Assembly (NCBI GenBank): GCA_036557885.1
Contig: DATBGS010000147.1
Location: 1 to 58,479 of the forward strand
Direction of reading: 5' to 3'
Length of the DNA: 58,479 nucleotides
From: DATBGS01 sp036557885
Lineage (GTDB): Bacteria > Chloroflexota > Ktedonobacteria > Ktedonobacterales > DATBGS01
The notes under the pieces are model-generated. The model was not told where the DNA came from, made no database searches, and saw nothing but the letters and a program-made list of their open reading frames with translations. The stretch's first letter is position 1. Every line of letters begins with the position of its first letter. Both the position numbers and the translations under genes were made by a program. Shown here piece after piece: positions 7,496 through 16,401 of the stretch.

Positions 7496-7524
7496 CTTGT
7501 AGCACCGGCCTCCATACCGGTGAG
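7496..7524. repeat. GC-rich hairpin repeat, copy 1 (CACCGG subtype)
   Basis: CTTGTAGCACCGG then CCTCCATA then CCGGTGAG forms a short hairpin and matches the dispersed repeat family seen at 20.5, 24.3, 27.1, 32.6, 36.5, 40.0 and 41.9 kb. It sits between the histidine phosphatase and the methyltransferase gene. Confidence 0.75.
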
Positions 7525-7552
7525 CGACGGCACCAGCGCCGGTTCTTCAGGC

Positions 7553-8755
7553 TCACGCTTTCTCCACCGCGCAAAGCACAAATTTTAGGTAGCGCCCTTC
7601 TGGGAAGTGGGCTGGCACAGGATGATCGAGCGGCTGCCCCGCTTCGTGCAGGATAAGCAACCGCCTGTCCACGCTGGTTGCCGCGTCGGAAAGCGTCTGG
7701 CGAAAGAGATCAGGGGTCACATAACTGGTGCAACTGGCCGCCGCCAGCAGCCCACCAGGGCGAACACAGCGCAGCGCGAGTTGGTGCAGCCGGGTATAGC
7801 CGCGCAATGCCGCGTGGATATGCTTTTTGGTATGCGCGAAACTGGGAGGGTCGAGAATCACCAGATCAAACGCCTGGCCTTCCTGCGCCAGACGCGCCAG
7901 CAACGCGAAACAATCCTCAACCACAAAAGCATAGTTGTGGGGGTTGAAGCCATTGAGCGCGAAGTTTGCGGCTGCCGCCTCTGCTGTGGCTGGCGCGCTA
8001 TCGCAACTCGTCACTGAGCTGGCGCCGCCACGCGCCGCGTAGAGCGAAAAAGCCCCGGTATAAGAAAAGCAATTGAGGACTGTTCGGTCCTGGCACCAGG
8101 ATTCCAGAAAGCGGCGGTTTTCGCGCTGATCTAAGAAAAGCCCCGTCTTTTGCCCGGCAAAGAGATTGGCGTAGAACCGCAGCCCATACTCCTGCACCAC
8201 CAGATCACGCGGTGGCAGCTTTCCCCAAACGGCTTCAATCTTGCCACCCTCCACACGTTCCACCTCCACCTGTCCACCTTCTGCTGCTTCCGCCTCGCGG
8301 CGGCGCAGCGCAATCCCCCGCAGCGGCGCAACGCTGCGCAGCGCCTCAACCAGCCAGGGGAGCAAGATGGTCACGCCAGCGCTGTACATCTGCACTACCG
8401 CAAACGCGCTATACAGATCAACGGTGATGCCTGGCAGCCCATCGGCCTCGCCAAATATCCAGCGATACGCGCTAATATCCTGATCGCGGAGCGGCGCCCG
8501 CAGCTCCCAGGCGCGGCGCACCTGCCCAAGCACCCACGCGGCATCTGGCACGCCATGCGGAGAAAACAGGCGAATAGCAATCTGTCCAGTATTTTCCCAC
8601 AGCCCAAAGGAGGTAAAGTTCCCGGCGCGCACGCGCACCCAGGCGCCATCGGGCACCGCAGGCAACGACGCAATCTGGTTGCGATAGACCCAGGGATGCC
8701 CGGCGGCCAGCCGTCCCTTCAGCGCTGGTGGCAAGACCACCTCTGGCGGCTTCAT
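7553..8755 (-). CDS. rlmI: Class I SAM-dependent rRNA methyltransferase, RlmI-like
   Basis: The 400-residue protein has a PUA-like N-terminus (LAAGHPWVYRNQIASL), a central EEHE-type linker region and a C-terminal Rossmann methyltransferase domain. Signature stretches are KTGLFLDQRENRRFLE, VLNCFSYTGAFSLYA (SAM loop), FDLVILDPPSFAHTKK (DPPSF active motif) and RPGGLLAAASCTSYV, which includes a cysteine at the position of the m5C nucleophile. These match RlmI, which methylates C1962 of 23S rRNA. A Glu- and Val-rich insertion lies around residues 155-175. The start overlaps the stop of the upstream hydrolase gene (ATGA), so the pair is translationally coupled. Confidence 0.85.
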   Translation of the reverse strand: MKPPEVVLPPALKGRLAAGHPWVYRNQIASLPAVPDGAWVRVRAGNFTSFGLWENTGQIAIRLFSPHGVPDAAWVLGQVRRAWELRAPLRDQDISAYRWIFGEADGLPGITVDLYSAFAVVQMYSAGVTILLPWLVEALRSVAPLRGIALRRREAEAAEGGQVEVERVEGGKIEAVWGKLPPRDLVVQEYGLRFYANLFAGQKTGLFLDQRENRRFLESWCQDRTVLNCFSYTGAFSLYAARGGASSVTSCDSAPATAEAAAANFALNGFNPHNYAFVVEDCFALLARLAQEGQAFDLVILDPPSFAHTKKHIHAALRGYTRLHQLALRCVRPGGLLAAASCTSYVTPDLFRQTLSDAATSVDRRLLILHEAGQPLDHPVPAHFPEGRYLKFVLCAVEKA

Positions 8756-9633
8756 GCTTCTTGCAGAAACGCCTGCGCCATCTGGTTAAAGCGTTCTGTC
8801 GCCTCCAGGTAAGGGTGATGGCCGCACTGGGTATACATCTCCAGCCGCGCATCAGTCCGCAATTGGCGCAGCGTTTGCGAATCCTGTGTGGGCACCGTCC
8901 GATCTTCATCGCCCCAGATCACCAGCGTGGGCAGGGTCAATTCAGCATAATCCTTGCGCACGCGATGGTCCCTGCCCTCGATCAACTGAATACACGCCCG
9001 GCCAGTCCGCACCAACCCTTGCACAAATCCGCGCTCCTGAAACATCAGCACCGCGCTCTCCGCCCAGGCCAGCGCACCCTCCTGGCTGATGCGCCCACCA
9101 AAACGCCGCTGTGCGCGCTGAATCATCTCCTCGCGCGTGGGAACGCGAAAGCGGCGGAAGCGCAGCAGCACCGGGGCCACTCCAGGGAGGACTGCCAGGC
9201 GGATAAAGCGTATATTGCGCCGGGCGCCAAAGCCCAGCGGCGCCACCAGCAGCAGTTTGGTCACTCGCTCCGGGTGGCGCCGCGCCAGACGCACCGCCAC
9301 CGCGCCGCCCATCGAATGCCCCACCACTGCTGTTTGCTGAATACCAAGCTGGTCCAGCAAGTCCACCAACTGATCTACCCAGCGGTCCAGGCTGTAGCGC
9401 CCGCGTGGTTTGGCCGAGCGCCCCATGCCCCACAACTCAGGCACAATCACCCGAAAGCCAGCCGCGCCCAGCGGCCCCATATTCAGCGTGAAGTTTCTGG
9501 CTGTCCCACCAAAACCATGAATAAATACAACGGCTTGCCCATCCACCGGCCCAGCCTCAAGATAAAAGGTCGTCCGGCTTTTTGCGCCAACCAGCCGACC
9601 AGGAAACGACTCGGAAGTAATCGAAACTGCCAT
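8752..9633 (-). CDS. Alpha/beta-fold hydrolase
   Basis: The 293-residue cytosolic enzyme has VVFIHGFGGTARNF (oxyanion-hole HGFGG), the nucleophile elbow VVGHSMGGAVAV, the acid in VIWGDEDRTVP and the histidine in CGHHPYLE, in the usual order and spacing of hydrolases such as haloperoxidases, esterases and C-C hydrolases. The substrate cannot be told from sequence. It is the first gene of a two-gene unit with the RlmI-like methyltransferase. A TATAAT-containing promoter lies upstream at 9682-9712. Confidence 0.88.
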   Translation of the reverse strand: MAVSITSESFPGRLVGAKSRTTFYLEAGPVDGQAVVFIHGFGGTARNFTLNMGPLGAAGFRVIVPELWGMGRSAKPRGRYSLDRWVDQLVDLLDQLGIQQTAVVGHSMGGAVAVRLARRHPERVTKLLLVAPLGFGARRNIRFIRLAVLPGVAPVLLRFRRFRVPTREEMIQRAQRRFGGRISQEGALAWAESAVLMFQERGFVQGLVRTGRACIQLIEGRDHRVRKDYAELTLPTLVIWGDEDRTVPTQDSQTLRQLRTDARLEMYTQCGHHPYLEATERFNQMAQAFLQEA

Positions 9634-9681
9634 ATCTTGCCCTCAACAGGAACGAGCATCATAAAGATATTCACCTTCTTA

Positions 9682-9712
9682 ATTATAAAGCCTCTGGCCT
9701 AAAGTGTTCCAA
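9682..9712 (-). promoter_or_regulatory. Possible promoter of the hydrolase-rlmI unit
   Basis: On the minus strand TTGGAA (9707-9712), a 19-bp spacer and TATAAT (9682-9687) lie about 50 bp before the hydrolase start. The -10 is perfect but the spacer is long. The rest of 9713-9930, up to the next plus-strand gene, shows nothing recognisable. Confidence 0.4.
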
Positions 9713-9930
9713 CTTCCTGCTTAAGTTCTTGTTACGTTTTCTCTCTGCCTGGAAACAGGATTTCGCTTGCTCGCAACCATACCCCTTGCCAGGAAACATC
9801 CAACATGGTAGAGTGGAGCCACACAGGGAAGCGTTGGAGACTGCCTGAGCAACAAGTCAGCAATAGCCGCCTTTAGCGAGGGTATCTGCCAACCACCTGA
9901 CACTAGCAATAGCGAGCATGCAAAAATCCT

Positions 9931-11118
9931 ATGGCCTCAGATCAACAAGCAGACGCAAGCCCAATAATAGCGCCTTCTCGCCCTCCCCGGCGGAAGCCGC
10001 CAAAGGTGCCCTTGTTCAATAGCCGCATGGTCGCTATTCTTATTTTTTTGGTGATCATCATCCTTGGCGCCTTTGTTTTCGGCACACAACACCCGAACCT
10101 GGCATCTGCCACCTTTGGCGCGCAACAGACGCCCACCCAGGACCAGCCAACGCCCGCCGCTCCACGAGAATGCCCGGCGCTGCGTCCTGACCCCACATTT
10201 GGCATCAGCATTCTTGACGCGCAAACCGGGAAGCCGCTGTGCGAGCGCAACCCCGATGGCATCGCCCAGCCTGCCTCAACCACAAAAGTGATGTCGGCCC
10301 TGCTGGTTGAGGAATATCTCCAGGTCAATAATTTGAGCCTGGATACCCCTGTCATTGCCCAGCAAATAGACAAGCAGGTTGAATCAGACGCTTCGATTGC
10401 TTACCTTCAGGTTGGGCAGCCATACAGCGTGCGTTTGCTCCTCTACATGGTGTCAATTAAAAGCGCGGCAGATGCGACGATGGCGCTGGCCCGCTTTGTT
10501 GCCGGGTCGCGGGAAGCCTTTCTTGAACAGATGAACTTACGCGCGCGCGCTCTGGGCCTGACACACACGCATTTCACCAGCCCCTATGGGTATGCCCTGA
10601 CTTCGCCGGATAATTGGCAGCAAGGCGAAGATACCTCAGTAGGAAATTATTCGAGTGCCCATGATTTGGCACAACTTATGCTTGAGTTCGCTCGGTATCC
10701 CGATCTTGTGACTATTTTTGGCGCAACGGAATACCACGAGGGAGCAGTCTGGCTGTATCGCTCAATTGGTCACACCATCACCGATAGCTGGGTTGGCCTG
10801 CAAGCGCCAGATGATCCCTCACCCAACGCCGTACAAGACCTCCATTTGCCCTTCCAGGTACTGGCCGTGAAAAAGGGCTGCATGTGGTGTTATGGCAGCA
10901 AAATCCATAAATATTCCTATGTCTTATTGGTCCGATTCCAGCAACAAGTCGTGGTTGCCGCTTTTTTATACACCAACCAGGATTATTTTAACCCCCTGGT
11001 TGGTGATATGCTCCCTGTCTTGTTGTGGGCGTTTCATCAATGTGAATATCCAGCCTACACTATGTACTGTTACCCTCCTGCGCCGACCCCAACGCCAGCC
11101 GTATCGCCAACCCCGTAG
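9931..11118 (+). CDS. Membrane-anchored D-alanyl-D-alanine carboxypeptidase-like protein (peptidase S11)
   Basis: The 395-residue protein has a basic cytoplasmic N-terminus, one membrane helix (about 33-51), a Pro/Thr/Gln linker and an extracytoplasmic S11 fold. The active-site ASTTKVMSA gives Ser116 and Lys119. The usual SxN motif appears as SIKSAADA (Ser175-Ile-Lys177) and the usual KTG as VKKGCMWCYG. THFTSPYG and SSAHDLAQLM are family-typical. The C-terminus is a second proline-rich tail. Such enzymes trim peptidoglycan peptides; the altered second and third motifs make activity uncertain. The start has only a weak ribosome site. A small membrane protein gene follows 75 nt downstream. Confidence 0.78.
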   Translation: MASDQQADASPIIAPSRPPRRKPPKVPLFNSRMVAILIFLVIIILGAFVFGTQHPNLASATFGAQQTPTQDQPTPAAPRECPALRPDPTFGISILDAQTGKPLCERNPDGIAQPASTTKVMSALLVEEYLQVNNLSLDTPVIAQQIDKQVESDASIAYLQVGQPYSVRLLLYMVSIKSAADATMALARFVAGSREAFLEQMNLRARALGLTHTHFTSPYGYALTSPDNWQQGEDTSVGNYSSAHDLAQLMLEFARYPDLVTIFGATEYHEGAVWLYRSIGHTITDSWVGLQAPDDPSPNAVQDLHLPFQVLAVKKGCMWCYGSKIHKYSYVLLVRFQQQVVVAAFLYTNQDYFNPLVGDMLPVLLWAFHQCEYPAYTMYCYPPAPTPTPAVSPTP

Positions 11119-11193
11119 CATTCACCAGAGGCTAAACCCTCTGAACGAAAAGCATCGCTTTCTGGCGGATATGCTCAGAGGGAAGAAGGCGCC

Positions 11194-11634
11194 ATGACTC
11201 CAAATTCGCCCCCACCAAGGCTCCAACCGCTCCCTACGCGACACGCCCCGCGCCAATTGAGTACGTTACTCATTGGCGCTGCCTTTGGATTTGTCGCGGG
11301 CATCGTGCTGGTAACAGGCTTGGTCTGGCTGTTCGGCATTACTGCTGCGCCCTCCACACCAGCGCCCGGAAATAAAGGCGCTCAATCCAACGCGCCCACG
11401 CCAACGCCATCACCTACCCCTTCGCCAACGCCATCACCGACGCCTTCTCCGACGGCAACGCTGGCTCCAACCCCAACCCCTGTTCCTGCCACTACCCCAA
11501 CGCCTGTTACAAGCCCATCTGATGGCACGCAGGTGAGCGTGTTCCCAGCCATCCCAAGTTTTTATGTGGCTGCTCTTGTCGTCTTTCTCCTCGCTTCTGC
11601 GGTGGTGCTTTTCAACACAAAACGCCGAGAATAG
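11194..11634 (+). CDS. PT-repeat bitopic membrane protein, unknown function
   Basis: I do not recognise a family. The 146-residue protein has a first membrane segment (about 24-50), a long proline-threonine-serine linker built of PTPSPTPS units (about 68-105) and a second hydrophobic segment near the C-terminus (about 121-138), followed by a basic KRRE end. The linker suggests an extended loop or wall-spanning stretch. It follows the carboxypeptidase gene and may act with it at the envelope. GAGGGAAG precedes the ATG. Confidence 0.65.
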   Translation: MTPNSPPPRLQPLPTRHAPRQLSTLLIGAAFGFVAGIVLVTGLVWLFGITAAPSTPAPGNKGAQSNAPTPTPSPTPSPTPSPTPSPTATLAPTPTPVPATTPTPVTSPSDGTQVSVFPAIPSFYVAALVVFLLASAVVLFNTKRRE

Positions 11635-11699
11635 CAACCTCAAGCACCCTCAAATGAGTGCAAGAAGCCAGGAAAAAAGTCCCATTTCCGCCTGCGAGC

Positions 11700-11729
11700 T
11701 TGACCAATTGGTGCATGCCAGGCTATGAT
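11700..11729 (+). promoter_or_regulatory. Predicted promoter of the C39-like protease gene
   Basis: TTGACC (11700-11705), an 18-bp spacer and TATGAT (11724-11729) lie 45 bp before the ATG at 11774. Both boxes are close to the sigma-70/sigma-A consensus. Confidence 0.6.
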
Positions 11730-11773
11730 TCACACCAGAAGGGAGCCATCCTCCAAAATGGCACAACGACATC

Positions 11774-12823
11774 ATGGAGAATAGGACTACTGGCATGCGT
11801 CAACGGAGTGCTTCGCAATCATCAGAAGAGCTTGCTTCCATGAATGCTGGGCCAAGAGGGAAAGGGGCCACCTCCCCTAACGCTCGACGTACCGCGCCGC
11901 GCCTTTCTTTGCCACAGCGTCCTATGGTCGTAGAATCCACTCTGGCGTCCTCTGCCGAACGTCGTTTCTCTCCCTTGCCAGACGAAGAACCAGCACAAGA
12001 ACTCCCTTATGATTCGCGCGCCCTTGTTCCCGCGCCCGCGCTGGCGCCTGAGCTGTCTCCTGTTACCATTGCAGACATACACCTGATCCCGCGCACGCTC
12101 CCGCCCACCCGTACCAGTAAGCAGCAGCGCAGGCCGCGCTCGTCGCGGATGAACATCATCAAGTTTTCGCTTATTGTCGCTGTGACCTTAACGGTGCTGA
12201 GTGCTACCCTGGCAACCGCAGGCGGCGGCCAGGTCTTCCGTTATCTCTCGAACGCCCTCGGAAATATCGGCCCGTATACGCCAGCCACCCCCAAGCCCGC
12301 CTTTATCACTCAGCGGGTCAAGCCGCTCACCCAATGGAACCCCGACGCTGGCTACGATTCACAGGCACAGCGCGATGCGTATTGGAACTCAGCGTGTAGC
12401 GCCGCCGTGCTCACGGAACTGCTCACCGCCTGGGGTGTCCCCAACATCACCATTGGGCGCATGATTGATGAGTTAGGGCCAGACATTACTCCCTGGGGCG
12501 GCCTGATGACCCAGAGCGCCTGGAATCGTATCGCCCAGATGCACAACATGCACGCCACCGTCTACCTGAATCGCCAACTCAGCTACAACGACATTGTGCA
12601 TATGACGGTAGCACAGGGTATTCCCGTTATTCTGGACCTCCGTGACTCGCAGGGCCTTTACTACCCCGCTCTGTATGGGGGGCATTTCCTGATTGTCGTT
12701 GGCGGCAGTTCGATTGGCCTCACGGTGGTTGATTCCTCGCTCTACCACATCACCTTCATCTCAACCGACCAGCTAGATTACCTCTGGCAGCGCGGCGAAT
12801 CCATCGTCATGCTGCCCAACTAA
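11774..12823 (+). CDS. C39-like cysteine peptidase family protein, membrane-anchored
   Basis: The 349-residue protein has a long, low-complexity cytoplasmic N-terminus (1-125), one membrane helix (about 129-149) and an outside papain-like domain of the peptidase C39_2 type. Catalytic candidates are Cys208 in NSACSAAVLTELL, His304 in YGGHFLIVVG and Asp320 in TVVDSS, all in the family order. It may cleave peptides or peptidoglycan at the cell surface, or be an inactive binding relative; no substrate is evident. An alternative start at Met8 (11795) cannot be excluded. A promoter is seen at 11700-11729. Confidence 0.75.
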   Translation: MENRTTGMRQRSASQSSEELASMNAGPRGKGATSPNARRTAPRLSLPQRPMVVESTLASSAERRFSPLPDEEPAQELPYDSRALVPAPALAPELSPVTIADIHLIPRTLPPTRTSKQQRRPRSSRMNIIKFSLIVAVTLTVLSATLATAGGGQVFRYLSNALGNIGPYTPATPKPAFITQRVKPLTQWNPDAGYDSQAQRDAYWNSACSAAVLTELLTAWGVPNITIGRMIDELGPDITPWGGLMTQSAWNRIAQMHNMHATVYLNRQLSYNDIVHMTVAQGIPVILDLRDSQGLYYPALYGGHFLIVVGGSSIGLTVVDSSLYHITFISTDQLDYLWQRGESIVMLPN

Positions 12824-12904
12824 CCCCATAGACAAGCGCCTCTCTTTTATGCCACAATAGCCCCATCTGGCAAGCAATGGCACGCGCACAGGAGAGAAAC
12901 AGGC

Positions 12905-15004
12905 ATGGGCGAACCATCCCCACGCTATCGTTTGGGCATTGATACTGGCGGCACCTTCACCGATGTGGTAGCGCTCGATGAAGGCTCTGGCGCGCTGGCA
13001 ACCACCAAAACCCCCAGTACGCCCAGCGACCCTTCGCGGGGCTTACTTGATGGCATCCGCAAGGTGCTGCGACAGATGGGCACCTCTCCCGACACAGTAG
13101 CCACTGTCGCGCATGGCACCACCGTTGCCACCAACGCCCTGCTTGAGGAGCGTTTTAGCTCGCTGGGGCTGCTGGTGACGCGCGGTTTCCGCCATATTCT
13201 GGAGATTGCCCGGCAAAGCGTGCCCTCTGGCTACGGCAATTCCTATTTCTGGGTCAAGCCAGATCGTATTGTCCCGCTGGAGCGCGTGCGCGAAGTCACC
13301 GAACGCCTGAACTGGCGCGGCGAAGTGCTAACTGAACTGAACGAAACTGAAGTGCGCGAAGCGGCGCGCTGGTTCAAGGCGCAGGGCATCATCGCGGTGG
13401 GCATCTGCTTCCTGCACTCATACGCCAACGCTGCCCACGAGCAGCGTGCCCGCGAACTCTTTCTCGAAGCATATCCAGACGCCTTCCTGTCGCTCTCCTC
13501 GGATGTGCTGCCGGAATACCGCGAATACGAACGCACCATGACGACGCTGGTTGATGCCTTTGTCAAGCCGCAGGTGCGTGATTACATCACCTCCGCAGAA
13601 CACCATCTGGTGCAGGCGCTTGACGGCGCAGAGCGGGCTGCTGCCAGCAGCGTGCCTTTTCTGATCATGAAATCCAACGGGGGCGTAGTCGCCGCCCAGG
13701 AAGTAGAGCGCCAGCCCATCACGACGGTGCTTTCTGGTCCCGCTGCCGGAGCGCTTGGCGCCAGTTTTATTGCCCGCGCCGCTGGCTTCCCAGACGCCAT
13801 CGCGCTTGATGCCGGGGGCACCTCCACCGATGTCTGCCTGATAGATCAGGGCCAGCCGCGCCTGACCACTGAGGGCAAGATCGGGCGTTTTCCGGTCAAG
13901 ACCCCCATGATAGACATTATCACCGTTGGCACCGGCGGCGGCTCGATTGCCTGGATTGGACCGGATGGCGGGCTGCGCGTGGGGCCGCGCAGCGCGGGCG
14001 CAGACCCTGGGCCAATTTGCTACGGCAAAGGCGGCACACAGCCCACCCTTACCGACGCCAATCTGGTACTTGGGCGCATCCCGCCGCACCTGCTCGGCGG
14101 CGAAGTGCCGCTGGATGCCGAGGCCGCCCGCCTGGGGCTGGAGCCGCTAGCCCAGAAGCTAAGCCTGGATGTACTCAAGGTCGCGGCGGGCATTCTGGAA
14201 CTCGCCAACTGGAACCAGGCGAATGCCATTCGTCAAATCACCGTCAAGCAGGGACGCGACCCGCGCAATTACGCGCTGGTCCCGTTTGGCGGCTCCGGCC
14301 CGTTGCAGGCCGGGCGTCTGCTCGATCTGTTGGGCATGCGCACAGCCATTGTGCCGCCTATCCCTGGCGTTACCTCAGCCTTTGGCCTGCTGGTTGTGGA
14401 CCTGCGCAATGACTACGTGCTCACCAAAGTGCAGAGCGAAGAAGCCTTTGACCCGCCAGCCACTCAGGAACTCTTCCAACGCCTGGAAGCGCAGGCGCGG
14501 GAGGGATTGCAGCGCAACGGCGTGCCTCCAGAGCGCCGCGTGCTGCTGCGCTCCGCTGATCTGCGCTATCACGGCCAGGCGTATGAGGTGCGCGTCGAAG
14601 TCCCCGGCGGGGCCATTGACGCCGCATTTGGGCAGCAAGCGGTGGAAGCGTTTCATCAGGCGCACCAGCGCATCTACGGCTACGACTATCGCGGCAGGCA
14701 AAAGGTGGAATTCGTCAACCTGCGCGTCACTGGCCTGGGGCTGATTGATAAACCCACGCTGCAAGAGATTGCTGCTGGCGGCCCTGACCCCTCAGCCGCC
14801 TTGAAGGGCGAACGCCAGGTCTATTTTGAGGGCGCCGGAGTCTTCCAGCCTTGCCCGCTTTACGACCGGGCAAAACTGCTGGCCGGGGCGGTAGTGCCTG
14901 GGCCAGCGATCATTGAGGAATATGGTTCAACAACAGTCGTCTTTGAACAGCAGCAGGCGCAGGTAGATCGTTTCGGCAATATCCTGCTCACCAAACACGA
15001 ATAA
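12905..15004 (+). CDS. hyuA: Hydantoinase/oxoprolinase subunit A
   Basis: The 699-residue protein matches ATP-dependent N-methylhydantoinase / 5-oxoprolinase A subunits. It has the N-terminal actin-like phosphate loop RLGIDTGGTFTDVV, the hydantoinase motif VAHGTTVATNALLEE, SNGGVVAAQEVERQPITT, GPAAGALGA, ALDAGGTSTDVCLI and the C-terminal FGGSGPLQAGRLLD. With the B subunit it hydrolyses cyclic amides such as hydantoins or 5-oxoproline using ATP. The B subunit lies downstream at 16402 but is separated by two other genes, an uncommon layout. The ribosome site is CAGGAGAG. Confidence 0.9.
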   Translation: MGEPSPRYRLGIDTGGTFTDVVALDEGSGALATTKTPSTPSDPSRGLLDGIRKVLRQMGTSPDTVATVAHGTTVATNALLEERFSSLGLLVTRGFRHILEIARQSVPSGYGNSYFWVKPDRIVPLERVREVTERLNWRGEVLTELNETEVREAARWFKAQGIIAVGICFLHSYANAAHEQRARELFLEAYPDAFLSLSSDVLPEYREYERTMTTLVDAFVKPQVRDYITSAEHHLVQALDGAERAAASSVPFLIMKSNGGVVAAQEVERQPITTVLSGPAAGALGASFIARAAGFPDAIALDAGGTSTDVCLIDQGQPRLTTEGKIGRFPVKTPMIDIITVGTGGGSIAWIGPDGGLRVGPRSAGADPGPICYGKGGTQPTLTDANLVLGRIPPHLLGGEVPLDAEAARLGLEPLAQKLSLDVLKVAAGILELANWNQANAIRQITVKQGRDPRNYALVPFGGSGPLQAGRLLDLLGMRTAIVPPIPGVTSAFGLLVVDLRNDYVLTKVQSEEAFDPPATQELFQRLEAQAREGLQRNGVPPERRVLLRSADLRYHGQAYEVRVEVPGGAIDAAFGQQAVEAFHQAHQRIYGYDYRGRQKVEFVNLRVTGLGLIDKPTLQEIAAGGPDPSAALKGERQVYFEGAGVFQPCPLYDRAKLLAGAVVPGPAIIEEYGSTTVVFEQQQAQVDRFGNILLTKHE

Positions 15005-15015
15005 AGGTTGTGTCT

Positions 15016-15702
15016 ATGCCCTTTCCGCTTTATGGCGTCTACCTGTTGCCACCAACAGGGTTGGCTGCCCAGATAGATACGCTCCGCGCCGACCTGGAAC
15101 GGCGCTATGGCTGCCACGCGGCGCGCAGCTTCATGGTGCACTGCACGCTCAAAGGCTTCTTTCGCCTGGCCGAAAATAAGACTGAGGAGCAGATACAACA
15201 AATGCTTGAGCCAGTGCTTGCCACGTTTCCCGCCTTTGAAGTGCAGCAAAAAGCCATCACTCAGGTGCTTTCCTCGGTGCTGATTGATCTGGCTTCACGC
15301 GAAAATCCACGCTTTGAAGAGCTGTATAACACCATCTTTCATCAGATTGACCCGGAGTTTGTGCACCCGGACTGTCCCTTCACACCAGACGAACGCAAGT
15401 ACGGGTTTGCCGCGCACATCACGCTGGCGTCTCTCAAAGACCAGCCCAACAACGAGGTCGAAGAAGCAACAGAGTTTGCACAGCAAGCGGCAAAAGAGCG
15501 CAACCTGCTCCAACCCTTCCTTGCCAGAAAGGTTGTGCTCTATCGCCTCACCACCCAGCACACGGCCTGGGACGACAGCGAGCGCTGCTGGGAGCGGTTC
15601 CACTACACCGCGCTGCATACCTGGCGGCTGCGCAACGGTTGCCTTACCAATCTCTGGAGCTTTCGCCAGCCCGACAAAGACGCCCAAATTCACTATACTT
15701 GA
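15016..15702 (+). CDS. 2'-5' RNA ligase-like 2H phosphoesterase
   Basis: The 228-residue protein carries the two HxT motifs of the 2H phosphoesterase superfamily, HCTLKGFF (about residue 36) and HITLASLK (about 135), about 100 residues apart as expected. Members hydrolyse cyclic phosphodiesters on RNA ends or nucleotides. ATG at 15016 fits the AAAGG ribosome site better than the GTG at 15010. It lies 11 nt after hyuA and before a LysE transporter, probably in one transcript, though a metabolic link to hydantoin breakdown is not obvious. Confidence 0.75.
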   Translation: MPFPLYGVYLLPPTGLAAQIDTLRADLERRYGCHAARSFMVHCTLKGFFRLAENKTEEQIQQMLEPVLATFPAFEVQQKAITQVLSSVLIDLASRENPRFEELYNTIFHQIDPEFVHPDCPFTPDERKYGFAAHITLASLKDQPNNEVEEATEFAQQAAKERNLLQPFLARKVVLYRLTTQHTAWDDSERCWERFHYTALHTWRLRNGCLTNLWSFRQPDKDAQIHYT

Positions 15703-15744
15703 GCCGATGCCCTGATTTTTTATTTAAGTCTGAAGGAGATCATA

Positions 15745-16380
15745 ATGCCCGCCTGGTCAACTATCGCGCTTTTCCTCGTGGCAGCGCTGGGACTGCTGCT
15801 CATCCCTGGCCCCGCCGTTCTGTATATCGTCACCCGCAGCGTCGCCCAGGGCAGGCGAGCAGGGCTGGCCTCTGTCGGAGGGACCGTGCTGGCAGACTTT
15901 ACCCACGCTGTCGCTGCCGCGTTGGGGCTGTCGGCGCTCCTCCTCACCTCGGCGCTGGCGTTTAGTGTGGTGAAATATCTAGGCGCCGCTTATCTCATCT
16001 ATCTGGGCATGCGCACTCTCCTGGCGCGGGATGAAAACCAGGATACAGCAGCAGCACCACCCCGCAGCCTCTCGCGGCTCTTTGCCCAGGGATTTCTGGT
16101 GGACCTGCTGAACCCCAAAACCGCGCTCTTCTTTTATGCCTTCTTGCCGCAATTTGTGGACCCCGCCAGAGGAGCCGTCATCGTGCAGATGATCTTCTTT
16201 GGGGCACTGTTTGTCTTGCTGGCCTCCTGTACGGATAGCCTCTATGCGTTACTTGCCTCGACAGTAGGCCACCGGCTCACTAAGCAAACGCGATTTCAAT
16301 CCATCCGGCGTTATGTCACAGGCAGCATCTATATCGCGCTGGGCGTGACCGCAGCCTTCGCAGGTTCCGAGAAAAAATAA
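15745..16380 (+). CDS. LysE/RhtB-family amino-acid exporter
   Basis: A 211-residue polytopic membrane protein of the LysE superfamily. The signature LLIPGPAVLYIVTRSVAQGRRAG near the N-terminus (written here as its GPAVLYIVTRS core) is followed by GGTVLADFTHAVAAALG and NPKTALFFYAFLPQFV, which are conserved in RhtB-type exporters; five to six hydrophobic segments are evident. Members export amino acids or their derivatives. Its position between the two hydantoinase subunits suggests efflux of a product amino acid, an inference only. The ribosome site is AAGGAG. Confidence 0.85.
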   Translation: MPAWSTIALFLVAALGLLLIPGPAVLYIVTRSVAQGRRAGLASVGGTVLADFTHAVAAALGLSALLLTSALAFSVVKYLGAAYLIYLGMRTLLARDENQDTAAAPPRSLSRLFAQGFLVDLLNPKTALFFYAFLPQFVDPARGAVIVQMIFFGALFVLLASCTDSLYALLASTVGHRLTKQTRFQSIRRYVTGSIYIALGVTAAFAGSEKK

Positions 16381-16401
16381 CCGCCAGCAAAGGAGCCAGC
16401 C

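Noticed and set aside
8728..9702. 324-codon plus-strand ORF over the hydrolase gene
   Set aside because: Antisense shadow of a clear alpha/beta hydrolase; composition is Arg/His/Pro/Gln-rich without motifs.
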